A DNA stretch of 64,000 nt from Clostridia bacterium (GTDB lineage Bacteria > Bacillota > Clostridia > Lutisporales > Lutisporaceae), in assembly GCA_035628995.1 (NCBI GenBank), contig DASPIR010000010.1, forward strand, positions 124,001-188,000, written 5' to 3'. The position numbers and the translations under genes were made by a program. Shown here piece by piece: positions 9,200 to 19,723 of the stretch; the stretch's first letter is position 1, and each line of letters begins with the position of its first letter. Below the pieces are notes generated by a model. It had not been told where the DNA came from and searched no databases. It was given only the letters and a program-made list of their open reading frames with translations.

Positions 9200-10461
9200 T
9201 TAATTACCTCCTCCGGGGAAGAAATCTTGCCAGTAATGGCAGAAGCTGCTGCTACTGCAGGACTTGCAAGGTATACTTCGCTTTCAGGATGCCCCATCCT
9301 GCCGACAAAGTTCCTATTGGTAGTTGCTACAGCTCTTTCCCCCTTTGCCAGTACACCCATATGCCCCCCCAGGCAAGGTCCGCAAGTCGGGGTACTAACA
9401 GCCGCCCCCGCTTCAATAAATGTCTCCAGGAGCCCCTCCTTCATTGCCTGAAGGTATATCTTCTGTGTCGCTGGAAAAACAATAGTTCTGACACCTGGGT
9501 TCACCTTGTTGCCCTTAAATACTCTTGCAGCCATTCTAAGATCCTCAATCCTGCCATTGGTGCAGGAACCTATTACAACCTGGTCAATCCTTATTTCTCC
9601 TACTTCATCTATTGTCTTCGTATTTTCAGGAAGATGTGGAAATGCAACTGTCGGCTTGATTGCTGCCAGGTCAAATTCTATTACTCTGCTGTATTCTGCA
9701 TCTGCGTCAGCCTTATATATTATAGGAAGCCTTTTTGAATGCTCTGACACATATTCCAGTGTCTTGCCATCCACCTGAAAAATTCCATTTTTTGCACCAG
9801 CTTCTATAGCCATGTTTGATATGGTAAAACGGTCATCCATCGATAGGCTGGAAAGTCCGTCACCGCTGTACTCCATTGACTGGTACAATGCTCCGTCGAC
9901 TCCAATCATCCCTATAATATGGAGTATTACATCCTTTCCGCAAACCCACTTTCCCAGTTTGCCTTTCAACACAAACTTAATCGCTTCCGGCACCTTGAAC
10001 CATGCTTCTCCTGATGCCATTCCCACAGCCATATCGGTACTGCCCACACCTGTGGAAAATGCTCCAAGAGCCCCATAAGTACAGGTATGGGAGTCTGCTC
10101 CTATTATCACATCCCCCGGCACTGCCAACCCCTTTTCCGGAATCAATGCATGCTCTATTCCCATCTGCCCTATTTCAAAATAATTCTCTATATCCATTTT
10201 CTTTGCAAACTCTCTGATTATCTTGCATTGCTCTGCAGATTTGATGTCCTTGTTCGGAGCGAAATGGTCAGGTACTATTGCAACCTTCCCTTTATCAAAG
10301 ACCTTGTTTATACCTATCCTTGCAAACTCATCGATTGCAACAGGCGTAGTAACATCATTTCCTAGTACTAAATCAAGCCTTACCTGTATCATCTGCCCCG
10401 GGTGCACTTTATCCAACCCTGCATGTGCTGCCAGTATCTTTTGAGTCATAGTCATTCCCAT
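9196..10461 (-). CDS. leuC: 3-isopropylmalate dehydratase, large subunit
   Basis: A 421-residue aconitase-family subunit that carries the 4Fe-4S cluster and isomerises 2- to 3-isopropylmalate. The cluster cysteines are visible in [11 protein letters not shown] near 298 and in TCGPCLGGH near 360. [21 protein letters not shown] is also present. The length is that of the short LeuC type, not the 465-residue E. coli type. AGGAGG lies 9 bases before the ATG at 10461, which supports this start even though it overlaps the end of cimA by 53 bases. Confidence 0.95.
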   Translation of the reverse strand: MGMTMTQKILAAHAGLDKVHPGQMIQVRLDLVLGNDVTTPVAIDEFARIGINKVFDKGKVAIVPDHFAPNKDIKSAEQCKIIREFAKKMDIENYFEIGQMGIEHALIPEKGLAVPGDVIIGADSHTCTYGALGAFSTGVGSTDMAVGMASGEAWFKVPEAIKFVLKGKLGKWVCGKDVILHIIGMIGVDGALYQSMEYSGDGLSSLSMDDRFTISNMAIEAGAKNGIFQVDGKTLEYVSEHSKRLPIIYKADADAEYSRVIEFDLAAIKPTVAFPHLPENTKTIDEVGEIRIDQVVIGSCTNGRIEDLRMAARVFKGNKVNPGVRTIVFPATQKIYLQAMKEGLLETFIEAGAAVSTPTCGPCLGGHMGVLAKGERAVATTNRNFVGRMGHPESEVYLASPAVAAASAITGKISSPEEVIK

Positions 10462-12067
10462 AAATCTGCGCCTCCTTTTTTACATATTCCCCAAGGAAAT
10501 ATTCTATTGAATCAACCAATGCAAAACAGCTTGCTTCTATAATATTTGAAGAAACTCCTACTGTTCCCCAAATGATTTCTCCATCTGTAGATTCGATATG
10601 GACTCTCACTTTTGCGGCTGTAGCTTGCGTGGTATCAAGCACACGAACCTTGTAGTCCGAAAGCCTAATCCCTTTCAGCTGCGGATAGAAAAGCTCCAAT
10701 GCTCTTCTCAGTGCCTTGTCAATGGCGTTTACCGGCCCGTCGCCTTCTGCCGTCGTTATCTCTTCAGCCCCGTTTACCTCCACCTTAATTACTGCTCCCG
10801 CGCTGTTTAATGAATTCGTCTTATTGTCACACCAGACCTTAAAGTCCATAACCTTGAAAAACTCGTTTTCCTTACCCAGAGCTCTCTTTATCATGAGCTC
10901 AAAAGAGCTTTCGGCACCCTCGAATTGATATCCCTCATTCTCCAACCTTTTTAACCTTTCAATTATTTCTTTCACCTCCGGGGATTCCTTGGAAAGCTCT
11001 GGAGCATACTTCTGAATTTTTTTAATTATAGTGCTTCTCCCTGATACCTCGGACATCAGAAGCCTTCTCTCGTTTCCTACCAGCTCCGGTGAAACATGTT
11101 CGTATGAGATTGGATTCTTCAAAACAGCATCTATATGCATGCCGCCCTTATGGGCAAAGGCATTGTTTCCCACATACGGCTCATACTCATTGTGACCTTT
11201 GTTTGCAGCTTCGCTCACAAAACGGGACAATCTAGTAAGCCCTCCCATATTATAATCATCAATCAGTTGGTATTTTCTTTTTAATTGGAGGTTTGGGATT
11301 ATGGTGCATAAGTTTGCGTTGCCGCAACGCTCACCATACCCGTTAATAGTACCCTGCACCTGTACTGCTCCACTTTGTACTGCCATTATACTGTTTGCTA
11401 CAGCCATTCCGCAGTCGTTATGAGTGTGGATTCCTATAGGAACTTTTAAGGTTTCCGATACTCTTTTAACAATAGTGCTTATTTCACTCGGAAAGCAGCC
11501 TCCGTTGGTATCACACAATACCAACCAGTCGGCACCTGCAGCTTGGGCTGCCATCAGTGTGCAGAGCGCATATTCGGGATTGGATTGGTAACCGTCAAAG
11601 AAGTGTTCAGCATCGAAAACCACCTCTTTTCCCTTTTCTTTCATAAATCCTATGGTATCTCTTATCATCTTCAGGTTCTCATCAAGATCCGTCTTTATAA
11701 TATTTTCAACTTGGAAGTCCCAGCTTTTTCCGAATATTGCTACGATAGATGTTTCTGCTTTTAGCAGCGCCATTACATTATTATCCTCACAAACCTCTAT
11801 GTTTGCTCTTCTGGTACTGCCAAAGGCAACTAATCTCGAATTCTTGAGCTTCATCCTTTTGACTTTTTCAAAGTACTCCATGTCTTTTGGGTTTGACCCC
11901 GGGTTGCCTGCTTCTATGAAGTTGATTCCGAGCTCATCAAGCTTCCTGGTCAAATTCAGCTTGTCACTCACAGTGAAGGATATACCCTCACCCTGTGCTC
12001 CATCCCTTAGAGTAGAATCATAGGTATAGATTTTCTTATAGCAATTCAAATCCCCAATTCTCACCAT
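10409..12067 (-). CDS. cimA: (R)-citramalate synthase
   Basis: A 552-residue member of the HMGL-like/LeuA family. [13 protein letters not shown] opens the TIM barrel, [13 protein letters not shown] and [11 protein letters not shown] mark the active site, and KGGMHIDAV and the C-terminal LeuA allosteric domain follow. These signatures are those of CimA rather than LeuA. It condenses pyruvate with acetyl-CoA, giving a threonine-independent route to 2-oxobutanoate and isoleucine; LeuCD and LeuB then act on its product. It overlaps the end of leuA by 32 bases. The ATG at 12067 sits too close to GGAGAAGGAG, so a slightly later start (for example the TTG at 12049) is possible. Confidence 0.93.
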   Translation of the reverse strand: MVRIGDLNCYKKIYTYDSTLRDGAQGEGISFTVSDKLNLTRKLDELGINFIEAGNPGSNPKDMEYFEKVKRMKLKNSRLVAFGSTRRANIEVCEDNNVMALLKAETSIVAIFGKSWDFQVENIIKTDLDENLKMIRDTIGFMKEKGKEVVFDAEHFFDGYQSNPEYALCTLMAAQAAGADWLVLCDTNGGCFPSEISTIVKRVSETLKVPIGIHTHNDCGMAVANSIMAVQSGAVQVQGTINGYGERCGNANLCTIIPNLQLKRKYQLIDDYNMGGLTRLSRFVSEAANKGHNEYEPYVGNNAFAHKGGMHIDAVLKNPISYEHVSPELVGNERRLLMSEVSGRSTIIKKIQKYAPELSKESPEVKEIIERLKRLENEGYQFEGAESSFELMIKRALGKENEFFKVMDFKVWCDNKTNSLNSAGAVIKVEVNGAEEITTAEGDGPVNAIDKALRRALELFYPQLKGIRLSDYKVRVLDTTQATAAKVRVHIESTDGEIIWGTVGVSSNIIEASCFALVDSIEYFLGEYVKKEAQIYGNDYDSKDTGSTCRVG

Positions 12068-13646
12068 CTCCTTCTCCGAAAAAGTTATACCTCTCTGCCA
12101 TTGCTATGTCCTTTACCCCTCTTTTGATTAATTCATCAAGTTTGAATACCATGCGGTTTACAGCGCTCACATATGCTTTTGCACTAGCTTCAACAATATC
12201 TGTGCTGACTCCATATCCTACAAATTTCATATTATCCTTTGAAATCTTCACTGTAACCTCTCCAAGGGCATCCTTTCCGCCAGTGGCAGCCTTTATAAAA
12301 TAGTCCTCAAGCTTTATATTCATCCCTATTGCCCTATCAATAGCTTTAAAGGTTGCATCAACAGGCCCGTCGCCACAGGCAGCCTCTTCGAAAACTTTTT
12401 CTTTGAAACTGACTTTTACCGTTGAAGTTGATGTAATGCCGCTGCCGCTTGATATCTGGAAGTATTCAAGTTTATATGTCTCTATAACCTTGTCAGACAC
12501 CTGGGTTACCAGTGCCTCAATATCCCTGTCCATAACGAGTTTCTTCTTATCTGCCAAGTCCTTAAACCTTTGAAATGCTTTGTTTATATCCTCTCTTTCC
12601 AAATTGCCATACCCCATTTCCTTAAGTTTTTCCTCAAAAGCATGTCTTCCCGAGTGTTTTCCCAATACCATCCGGCTCTGTTTCAAGCCTATGGACTCAG
12701 GTGTCATTATCTCGTAGGTCTCCCGGTTTGCCATTACCCCATGCTGGTGTATCCCTGATTCATGAGCAAATGCATTTGCTCCTACAATTGCCTTATTGGG
12801 CTGCATAGCCACCCCCGTAGCAAAACTTATCAGGGAACTGGTTCTGTATATCTTTTCAGTCATTATCCTTGTTGAGGTGCTGTAGTAATCCTTCCTGGTT
12901 TTGAGTGCCATCACGACTTCTTCCAGTGCTGCGTTTCCTGCCCGCTCGCCCAATCCGTTCACCGTGCACTCCACCTGCCCCGCGCCATTTTCTATGGCTG
13001 ACAGAGAATTTGCAACGGCCATTCCCAGATCATTGTGGCAGTGTACGCTTATCACAGCTTTATCAATATTACTTACGTTATTCCTTATATTACGGATAAG
13101 TCCACCGATTTCACTGGGAGTCATATATCCTACGGTATCAGGGATGTTTATCACCCTTGCTCCTGCATTAATTACAGCCTCTATTACCCGATACAGGAAT
13201 TCAGGATTGGTTCTTGTCGCATCCTCCGGAGAAAACTCCACTTCAGGGCATAGGCTCCTGGCGTAGGAAACCATTTCAGCTGCTTTACTGAGCACCTCTG
13301 ACTGCTCCATTTTGAGTTTATACTTCATGTGTATTTCAGAAGTTGCAATAAACGTGTGTATCCGTGGTCGCTCGGCATATTTAAGGGCTTCCCATACTCT
13401 GTCAATATCCTGCTTTGCAGTTCTCGCCAGTGCAGCAATAGTGGAATTCTTGATATTCTTCGCTATGGCCATCACTCCTTCAAAGTCGCCATTGGATGCT
13501 ATGGGAAAGCCTGCCTCAATGATATCAACACCCAGCTCGCTTAACTGCATTGCTATTTTAAGCTTTTCATTGACATTCAGGCTTATACCCGGGGACTGCT
13601 CTCCGTCCCTCAATGTAGTGTCAAAGATGTGAATCTGCTTTACCAT
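12036..13646 (-). CDS. leuA: 2-isopropylmalate synthase
   Basis: A 536-residue enzyme that condenses 2-oxoisovalerate with acetyl-CoA, the committed step to leucine. FDTTLRDGEQSPGI is at the N-terminus, HCHNDLGMAVANSL near 200, NGLGERAGNAALEEVVMAL near 230 and HESGIHQHGVM near 290. A C-terminal allosteric domain of about 150 residues follows, so leucine feedback is likely. It is the second gene of the operon, 24 bases after ilvC. Confidence 0.96.
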   Translation of the reverse strand: MVKQIHIFDTTLRDGEQSPGISLNVNEKLKIAMQLSELGVDIIEAGFPIASNGDFEGVMAIAKNIKNSTIAALARTAKQDIDRVWEALKYAERPRIHTFIATSEIHMKYKLKMEQSEVLSKAAEMVSYARSLCPEVEFSPEDATRTNPEFLYRVIEAVINAGARVINIPDTVGYMTPSEIGGLIRNIRNNVSNIDKAVISVHCHNDLGMAVANSLSAIENGAGQVECTVNGLGERAGNAALEEVVMALKTRKDYYSTSTRIMTEKIYRTSSLISFATGVAMQPNKAIVGANAFAHESGIHQHGVMANRETYEIMTPESIGLKQSRMVLGKHSGRHAFEEKLKEMGYGNLEREDINKAFQRFKDLADKKKLVMDRDIEALVTQVSDKVIETYKLEYFQISSGSGITSTSTVKVSFKEKVFEEAACGDGPVDATFKAIDRAIGMNIKLEDYFIKAATGGKDALGEVTVKISKDNMKFVGYGVSTDIVEASAKAYVSAVNRMVFKLDELIKRGVKDIAMAERYNFFGEGDGENWGFELL

Positions 13647-13670
13647 ATATAAAATCTCCTTTTTATTTGA

Positions 13671-14675
<1,005 letters not shown>

Positions 14676-14703
14676 TCATTCCTCCAAATTTCTAATTTTT
14701 ATA

Positions 14704-14930
14704 AATAAAAAAAGACTTTCCTCCCCATTACTGGGGCAAAAAGTCTTTCGCGGTACCACCCATTTTTTATCTCATTTTATTTAACGGCTCAGCCGGCGGG
14801 GCTTACTATAATTTCAGCCTGCAACTCAAGGATGAGATCTCAACAGATTCATCCTATGGATTCGCACCAACCTCCACTCTCTGAATGAATAAAATCTGTC
14901 TACTTTTTCCTGTCATCGTTTTTATTGTTA
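14704..14930 (-). promoter_or_regulatory. T-box leader of the ilv-leu operon
   Basis: The 14-base T-box core TGGGTGGTACCGCG is at 14749-14762 on the minus strand. It is followed by a terminator hairpin (14711-14748) with a T run. Upstream, AGAGAGTGGAGG and GGTTGGTGCGAATCC match the apical part of Stem I. The specifier region (14831-14843) reads AGATCTCATC and offers AUC (Ile, 14836-14838) and CUC (Leu, 14834-14836), sharing one base; I cannot choose between them. Uncharged tRNA would stabilise the antiterminator and allow transcription into ilvC. Confidence 0.93.
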
Positions 14931-15144
14931 TTAAGTTTTTTATAATCTGTATTAGGCTTATAATTAGGCCTGATATAATTAGTATGCTTATAATCAGCTG
15001 CACGACAATTAGAATTATTCCTGTAATAGTGGATAGCACCAGGCTGCATATTATTAGGCCTAGGACTGTCCACAGAATAATTCTGGATATTATGTATGAA
15101 ATTGTGTTTGTATTGTATATTTTGTTTTTATTCATAATTTGCAT
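14854..15144 (-). CDS. Ile/Leu-rich leader ORF upstream of and overlapping the T-box
   Basis: A 96-residue frame beginning 50 bases after the operon promoter. An AAAGGA site lies upstream of ATG at 15144, and a GTG at 15150 is also possible. About 27 of 96 residues are Ile, and Leu and Val add many more; the longest stretch includes IILIVVQLIISILIISGLII. The stop codon lies inside Stem I of the T-box, so a translating ribosome would cover the 5' half of that stem. It could be a regulatory leader peptide or a small two-helix membrane protein. An AT-rich chance frame is not excluded, although promoter, ribosome site and composition agree. Confidence 0.45.
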   Translation of the reverse strand: MQIMNKNKIYNTNTISYIISRIILWTVLGLIICSLVLSTITGIILIVVQLIISILIISGLIISLIQIIKNLITIKTMTGKSRQILFIQRVEVGANP

Positions 15145-15195
15145 AATCACAATTTCCTTTCTCTTCGCACACTTGCATTTAAGTATTTAAAGAAG

Positions 15196-15224
15196 ATAAT
15201 ATCAACTATAGATATATAAGTCAA
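15196..15224 (-). promoter_or_regulatory. Promoter of the ilv-leu operon
   Basis: On the minus strand TTGACT (15219-15224) and TATTAT (15196-15201) are spaced by 17 bases. Transcription would begin near 15189, giving a leader of about 520 bases before ilvC. Confidence 0.75.
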
Positions 15225-15509
15225 CACCTTTTTTTACTTTTTTATCTTTTTTTTATTCAGGGCATATTTGTCCATACTCAGCTAACGCTGCATTTCCAAT
15301 GCTTTAATTTTTTTATAAACTTTCTAAATATTTCTAATATTGCATTGCTGCTGTACTATCGGGGATAATATTTGCAAAACGTATATAAGTTCTAAACATC
15401 TTTGAAAATTTTGAAATATGTGTTATATTTGTCCTAGTATAATTGAAAATTCAAATAACATTTCATTAGAAGCTACCTGTGCATTAACTAAAGTTTGGAG
15501 GTTTGACAT

Positions 15510-16439
15510 ATGAATCACTTTATCGACTATCTTGATATAAACAAAGAAGTACTTGATGGACTCCGATATTACGACCCTATTGTTGCTCTTGAATCAACCA
15601 TAATTTCCCACGGCATGCCCTATCCGGAGAATATTGATACCGCCCTGGCTCTGGAAAAAATTATCCGTGACAATGGTGCCATACCGGCTACCATGGGGAT
15701 TATCAATGGACGTATAAAAGTAGGACTCACTCGTGAAGAAATGGAGTTTCTGGCATCTTCGAAGAATATTATCAAGACCAGCAGACGTGATATTCCTTTT
15801 GTAGTAGGCATGGGTCTTTCAGGAGGCACAACAGTTTCAGCAACTATGATTTTTGCCCAGTATGCAGGCATCCGTGTCTTTGCCACAGGAGGAATGGGCG
15901 GAGTTCATCGGGGTGCAGATAAAAGCTTTGACATATCAGCAGACCTTACCGAACTTTCATATACAAATGTTGCTGTGGTTTGTGCCGGTGTGAAAGCAAT
16001 ACTTGATATAGGCCTCACTCTTGAGCAGCTTGAGACACTGGGTGTTCCGGTTATAGGCTATGGTACGGATGATTTCCCAGCCTTCTATACCAGGAAAAGT
16101 GGCTTTAAGGTTCCAATGAGAGTAAATAACCCTCAGGATTGTGCAAAAGTGCTAAAGACCAAGTGGAATTTAAAGCTGGATGGCGGCGTAATAATAGCCA
16201 ACCCAATTCCTGAGCAGTATGAGGCACAGCGGGAAGATATAGACAAAGCAATAGAAATAGCTCTATTAGAAGCAGATAAGAATGGTATAAAGGGTAAAGA
16301 AGTTACGCCCTACCTTCTTGACAAGATCAAGGATATAACTTCCGGAAAAAGTCTTGAGGCAAATATGGCTCTGGTTAAGAACAATGCTTTGGTCGCTGCT
16401 CAGATAGCAGTTGAATACAGCAAGCTGGATAATGAATAA
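15510..16439 (+). CDS. psuG: Pseudouridine-5'-phosphate glycosidase
   Basis: A 309-residue enzyme that splits pseudouridine 5'-phosphate to uracil and ribose 5-phosphate. Family landmarks are ALESTIISHGMPYPEN near residue 25, IPATMGIINGRIKVG near 55, and TTVSATMIFAQYAGIRVFATGGMGGVHRG near 110-140. GGAGG lies 8 bases before the ATG. The likely partner kinase (17796) is on the same strand but mtnA intervenes on the other strand, so the two are not one transcript. A TATAAT-like box at 15438-15443 may belong to its promoter, but no convincing -35 is seen. Confidence 0.95.
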   Translation: MNHFIDYLDINKEVLDGLRYYDPIVALESTIISHGMPYPENIDTALALEKIIRDNGAIPATMGIINGRIKVGLTREEMEFLASSKNIIKTSRRDIPFVVGMGLSGGTTVSATMIFAQYAGIRVFATGGMGGVHRGADKSFDISADLTELSYTNVAVVCAGVKAILDIGLTLEQLETLGVPVIGYGTDDFPAFYTRKSGFKVPMRVNNPQDCAKVLKTKWNLKLDGGVIIANPIPEQYEAQREDIDKAIEIALLEADKNGIKGKEVTPYLLDKIKDITSGKSLEANMALVKNNALVAAQIAVEYSKLDNE

Positions 16440-16473
16440 TAATCATATAGAGCTGGGCGCTGAGGTTTTGCCT

Positions 16474-16505
16474 CGTGCTACGTGCTACGTGCCACGTGCT
16501 ACGTG
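16474..16505 (+). repeat. Short tandem repeat of a 7-bp unit
   Basis: About four and a half copies of CGTGCTA (one copy reads CGTGCCA) lie in the gap between psuG and the shared terminator. It does not encode an obvious product. Confidence 0.85.
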
Positions 16506-16546
16506 TATATGGTTGGGCTACGAAGCATTATTACTAAGACAAGAAA

Positions 16547-16584
16547 AAAGCCGCTTATATTGGAATTCCAATATAAGCGGCTTT
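16547..16584. terminator. Bidirectional terminator between psuG and mtnA
   Basis: A perfect 38-bp palindrome (AAAGCCGCTTATATTGGAA and its reverse complement) with A and T runs at its ends, between two convergent genes. Confidence 0.85.
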
Positions 16585-16587
16585 ACC

Positions 16588-17643
16588 TTATTCTTCAAAC
16601 AATCTCTTCAAGCCTTCACTGTATGGCTGACTTATAACGCCTTTCTCAGTTATTATGGCAGTTATAAGCTCATTTGGAGTTACATCAAATGCCGGATTGT
16701 AGGTCTTAACCCCCTCTGGAGCTGTCCTCCTGCCCATACCACAGGTAATCTCGTCGGCTTTTCTCTCCTCTATGGGAATTTCTTTTCCGCTGGGAGTATC
16801 CATATCAATGGTTGAAGTAGGTCCTGCTATATAAAAGGGTATATTATGCGCCTTTGCAAGCACTGCCAGTCCATATGTACCTATTTTATTGGCTGTGTCA
16901 CCGTTGGCTGCAACTCTGTCACACCCTACAATTACTGCATCTATTAAGCCCTTCGACATAACCACGGCCGCCATGTTGTCGCAAATAAGCGTAACATCCA
17001 CGCCAGCCTGAAGGAGCTCCCAGGTAGTAAGCCTTGCACCTTGCAGCAGAGGTCTTGTCTCATCGGCAAAGACCTTTATATTCCAACCCTTTTCCTTAGC
17101 AAGATAAATAGGTGCCAATGCGGTTCCAAACATTGCTGTTGCCAAGCCTCCTGCATTGCAGTGGGTCAGCACAGTCATTCCATCATGGAATAGGGTCAGT
17201 GCATTCTCTCCAATAGCTCTGCACATTCTTTCATCCTCATCCCTTATTTCATGGGCTTCCCTTAGAAGGATATCCTTCAGCTCCTCTACAGTCCTGTCCT
17301 TATTAGCACCAGCGATTCTCTCCATCCTTTTTAGCGCCCAAAAAAGGTTCACCGCTGTAGGTCTGGATGTAGCCAGATATTCGGAATTCTTTTTTAATGC
17401 AAGCAAGAATTCCTCAGAGCTATTAGCTGCATTATCCCTCATTGCCACACACAACCCGTAAGCTGCAGCAATTCCAATTGCAGGTGCTCCCCTTACCTTC
17501 AAGTGGAATATAGCATCCCACACATCCTCTGCCTTTTCAAGTTTTATAAACTCAGTTACACCGGGCAGCTTAGTCTGATCCAGTATAACCAATGCATTAT
17601 CCTCCCATTTAACAGACCTTAAAGCTTCCATAACCTTTTTCAT
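16588..17643 (-). CDS. mtnA: S-methyl-5-thioribose-1-phosphate isomerase
   Basis: A 351-residue member of the eIF2B-like isomerase family that converts methylthioribose 1-phosphate to methylthioribulose 1-phosphate in methionine salvage. The catalytic Cys is in [10 protein letters not shown] near residue 160 and the catalytic Asp in [19 protein letters not shown] near 240. [10 protein letters not shown] is also present. I use ATG 17643 (MKKVMEA) because GGAGG lies 8 bases upstream; a frame from 17658 exists. No other methionine-salvage gene is nearby, so it may work in a shorter 5'-deoxynucleoside salvage pathway. Confidence 0.94.
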   Translation of the reverse strand: MKKVMEALRSVKWEDNALVILDQTKLPGVTEFIKLEKAEDVWDAIFHLKVRGAPAIGIAAAYGLCVAMRDNAANSSEEFLLALKKNSEYLATSRPTAVNLFWALKRMERIAGANKDRTVEELKDILLREAHEIRDEDERMCRAIGENALTLFHDGMTVLTHCNAGGLATAMFGTALAPIYLAKEKGWNIKVFADETRPLLQGARLTTWELLQAGVDVTLICDNMAAVVMSKGLIDAVIVGCDRVAANGDTANKIGTYGLAVLAKAHNIPFYIAGPTSTIDMDTPSGKEIPIEERKADEITCGMGRRTAPEGVKTYNPAFDVTPNELITAIITEKGVISQPYSEGLKRLFEE

Positions 17644-17795
17644 ATGTAATACCTCCAATTTGATACGGCATTCAAATTCATTATAGATAATTAGCTGTTC
17701 AATTTCAATTACTTTAGCATTCTTATAATTTCATTGGTTATATGCTAAAATATGACTATAAGTTTTAAAGCAATTAATTATAGGGGTGAATGTAT

Positions 17796-18737
17796 TTGGA
17801 CGGATATATAGTGGTTGCCGGTGGAATAAATGTGGATATCAAAGGCAAATCCTTTGATAGAATGGATATAGGCAGCTCCAGTCCCGGAGCTATAGAAATC
17901 AGCCCAGGGGGAGTGGGTAGGAATATTGCTCACAACTTGGCGCTCCTGAATGTGCCAGTCAAGCTGTTGAGCGCTGTAGGCTCTGACGCACAAGGTGCGA
18001 AAGTACTTCAGGAAACCGCAGGCTGCGGCGTCAATGTCGACTATGTGCTTCACGCAGATGACAGCCTTACAGGAACCTATATTGCTTTACTGGACAATAT
18101 GGGTGAAATGTCAGCAGCATTATCCGACATGCAGATATTGGGGAAGCTTGATGTTGATTATTTCAAGACAAGACTTGAAATAATGAAAAAAGCGTCCTTT
18201 ATTATTTGTGATGCCAACCTTCCTGTCCCATCCATAGAATTCATAATATCAGCAGCAAATTCCTGCTTTATACCTGTATGTCTTGAACCTGTCTCTGTAA
18301 GAAAAGCACTGAAGCTCAAGAATTGCCTGAAAGGAATAAACTTCATCACCCCTAGTCTTGATGAGCTGAGCGCGTTGACTGGCATGGACGTACAAACCAA
18401 TAAAGCTGAGCTTTTGGCTGCTCAGCTTATAAAATCTGGTGTTCAAAATGTTATAACTACTTTGGGAAAAGAAGGCTTATGCTACACAAATTCTGAAGGA
18501 AATAAATTATACCAAAGCCTGCCTACGATTGTGACTGACGTAACCAGTGCCGGAGATTCTCTGACAGCCGGCTTCTTCTATGGCCTTATGAAGTATGGAG
18601 ATATAGACAAAGCCTTGCTGTGCGGATTGGCAGCCGCAGCCATAACTGTAAGCTCAATAGAAACTGTTAGCCCCAACCTGTCTGAAAGTAATATCAGTAA
18701 ATTAATTGCGCAGTGCGGCCTCCACCACATGCTTTAA
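17796..18737 (+). CDS. psuK: PfkB-family carbohydrate kinase, probable pseudouridine kinase
   Basis: A ribokinase-fold protein of about 313 residues. AGGINVDIKG starts the sugar lid, SPGGVGRNIAHNLALL is near 35, EPVSVRKA is near 170, and the anion hole and catalytic base are in DVTSAGDSLTAGFF near 250. The EPVS motif and psuG nearby point to pseudouridine as substrate; this is inference. AGGGGTG lies 7 bases before a TTG at 17796 but only 1 base before the ATG at 17790, so I favour the TTG. Its 3' end overlaps the convergent folD by 36 bases. Confidence 0.85.
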   Translation: MDGYIVVAGGINVDIKGKSFDRMDIGSSSPGAIEISPGGVGRNIAHNLALLNVPVKLLSAVGSDAQGAKVLQETAGCGVNVDYVLHADDSLTGTYIALLDNMGEMSAALSDMQILGKLDVDYFKTRLEIMKKASFIICDANLPVPSIEFIISAANSCFIPVCLEPVSVRKALKLKNCLKGINFITPSLDELSALTGMDVQTNKAELLAAQLIKSGVQNVITTLGKEGLCYTNSEGNKLYQSLPTIVTDVTSAGDSLTAGFFYGLMKYGDIDKALLCGLAAAAITVSSIETVSPNLSESNISKLIAQCGLHHML

Positions 18738-19544
18738 CAGCACCAGAGTGGTTACAGCTCCTACTCCTCCTGGCACAGGTGTTATCTTCCCTGCAATATC
18801 CTTAACCTTGTCAAAATCAACATCACCGCAGATTCCGCCTTCCGGTGCAGCATTGACGCCTACGTCTATCACAATGGCACCCGGCTTAATATAATCTGCC
18901 CCTATTGCTCTGGCTTTTCCAAGGGCAGCTACTACAATATCTGCACGTGATACAACACTCTTTATGTCCTTTGTCCTTGAATGGCATATGGTCACCGTGG
19001 CGTTCTCCTTAAGCAGCATCATGCTCAGAGGCTTTCCTACCACCATACTTCTGCCTATGACAGCTACATTTTCCCCTTGCAGGTTTATTCCGAAGTATTT
19101 TATGATTTCCATAACTGCCGCCGGGGTGCAGGGTTCAAAACCAGAGATGTCTCCTTCAAATACCTTGGCCGCATTGTAAGGACTCATACAGTCTATATCC
19201 TTTGCCGGATTTATAATACTGCTGGCCTTATCCTCATCTATATGAGCAGGCAAAGGTCTGAATACGAGAATGCCATGTATACTCTCATCCTTGTTCGCCG
19301 CCTCCAGCCTTTCCATGAAGTTCTCACTGCTTATGTCCTCAGGAAGTTCCATCACTTCACAGCCTATGCCTAACCCTTCGCAGCTCCTCATTATACCACG
19401 CTCATAGGAAATATCCTCAGTTCTGCTTCCTACTCTGATTATCCCAAGCTTCGGGTTTGAGCCTTTATCAATAAGGGCCTGCACCGCCTGTGCCAATTCC
19501 GCCTTAATGCTTTTGGCGGTTTCCTTGCAATCTAAAACAGCCAT
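18702..19544 (-). CDS. folD: Methylenetetrahydrofolate dehydrogenase/cyclohydrolase
   Basis: A 280-residue bifunctional FolD that interconverts 5,10-methylene-, methenyl- and 10-formyl-THF. YERGIMRSCEGLGI carries the catalytic Tyr/Lys-type region (here ERG rather than the common VRMK form). GILVFRPLPAHID is near 95, CTPAAVMEIIKYFG near 150 and the Rossmann motif GRSMVVGKPLSMMLL near 175. The departure at the first motif is as read; the rest is ordinary. The last 36 bases overlap the convergent kinase gene. Confidence 0.92.
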   Translation of the reverse strand: MAVLDCKETAKSIKAELAQAVQALIDKGSNPKLGIIRVGSRTEDISYERGIMRSCEGLGIGCEVMELPEDISSENFMERLEAANKDESIHGILVFRPLPAHIDEDKASSIINPAKDIDCMSPYNAAKVFEGDISGFEPCTPAAVMEIIKYFGINLQGENVAVIGRSMVVGKPLSMMLLKENATVTICHSRTKDIKSVVSRADIVVAALGKARAIGADYIKPGAIVIDVGVNAAPEGGICGDVDFDKVKDIAGKITPVPGGVGAVTTLVLLKHVVEAALRN

Positions 19545-19685
19545 ATATTCACTACTCCTTCGTTCAACATATTGAAATCAATTATAACATAGATTTCCTT
19601 CTTGAAATATGCAATTAGCTATTGACAAAAATTTAATATTCCCCTAAAACATCAAATTGATTCTCCCCTTGCCACGAATAAGAAA

Positions 19686-19703
19686 GGCCGCTTAAAAGCG
19701 GCC
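19686..19703 (-). terminator. Terminator of panB
   Basis: GGCCGCTT paired with AAGCGGCC across a 2-base loop, followed on the minus strand by TTTCTT. Confidence 0.75.
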
Positions 19704-19723
19704 TAAAATGGGTCAATCCATAT

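Noticed and set aside
16474-16505. CRISPR-like repeat
   Set aside because: The 7-bp units are directly adjacent with no spacers, and no cas gene is present.
17778-18053. 91-residue minus-strand frame upstream of psuK
   Set aside because: Antisense to the start of the kinase gene; no ribosome site and no recognisable features.
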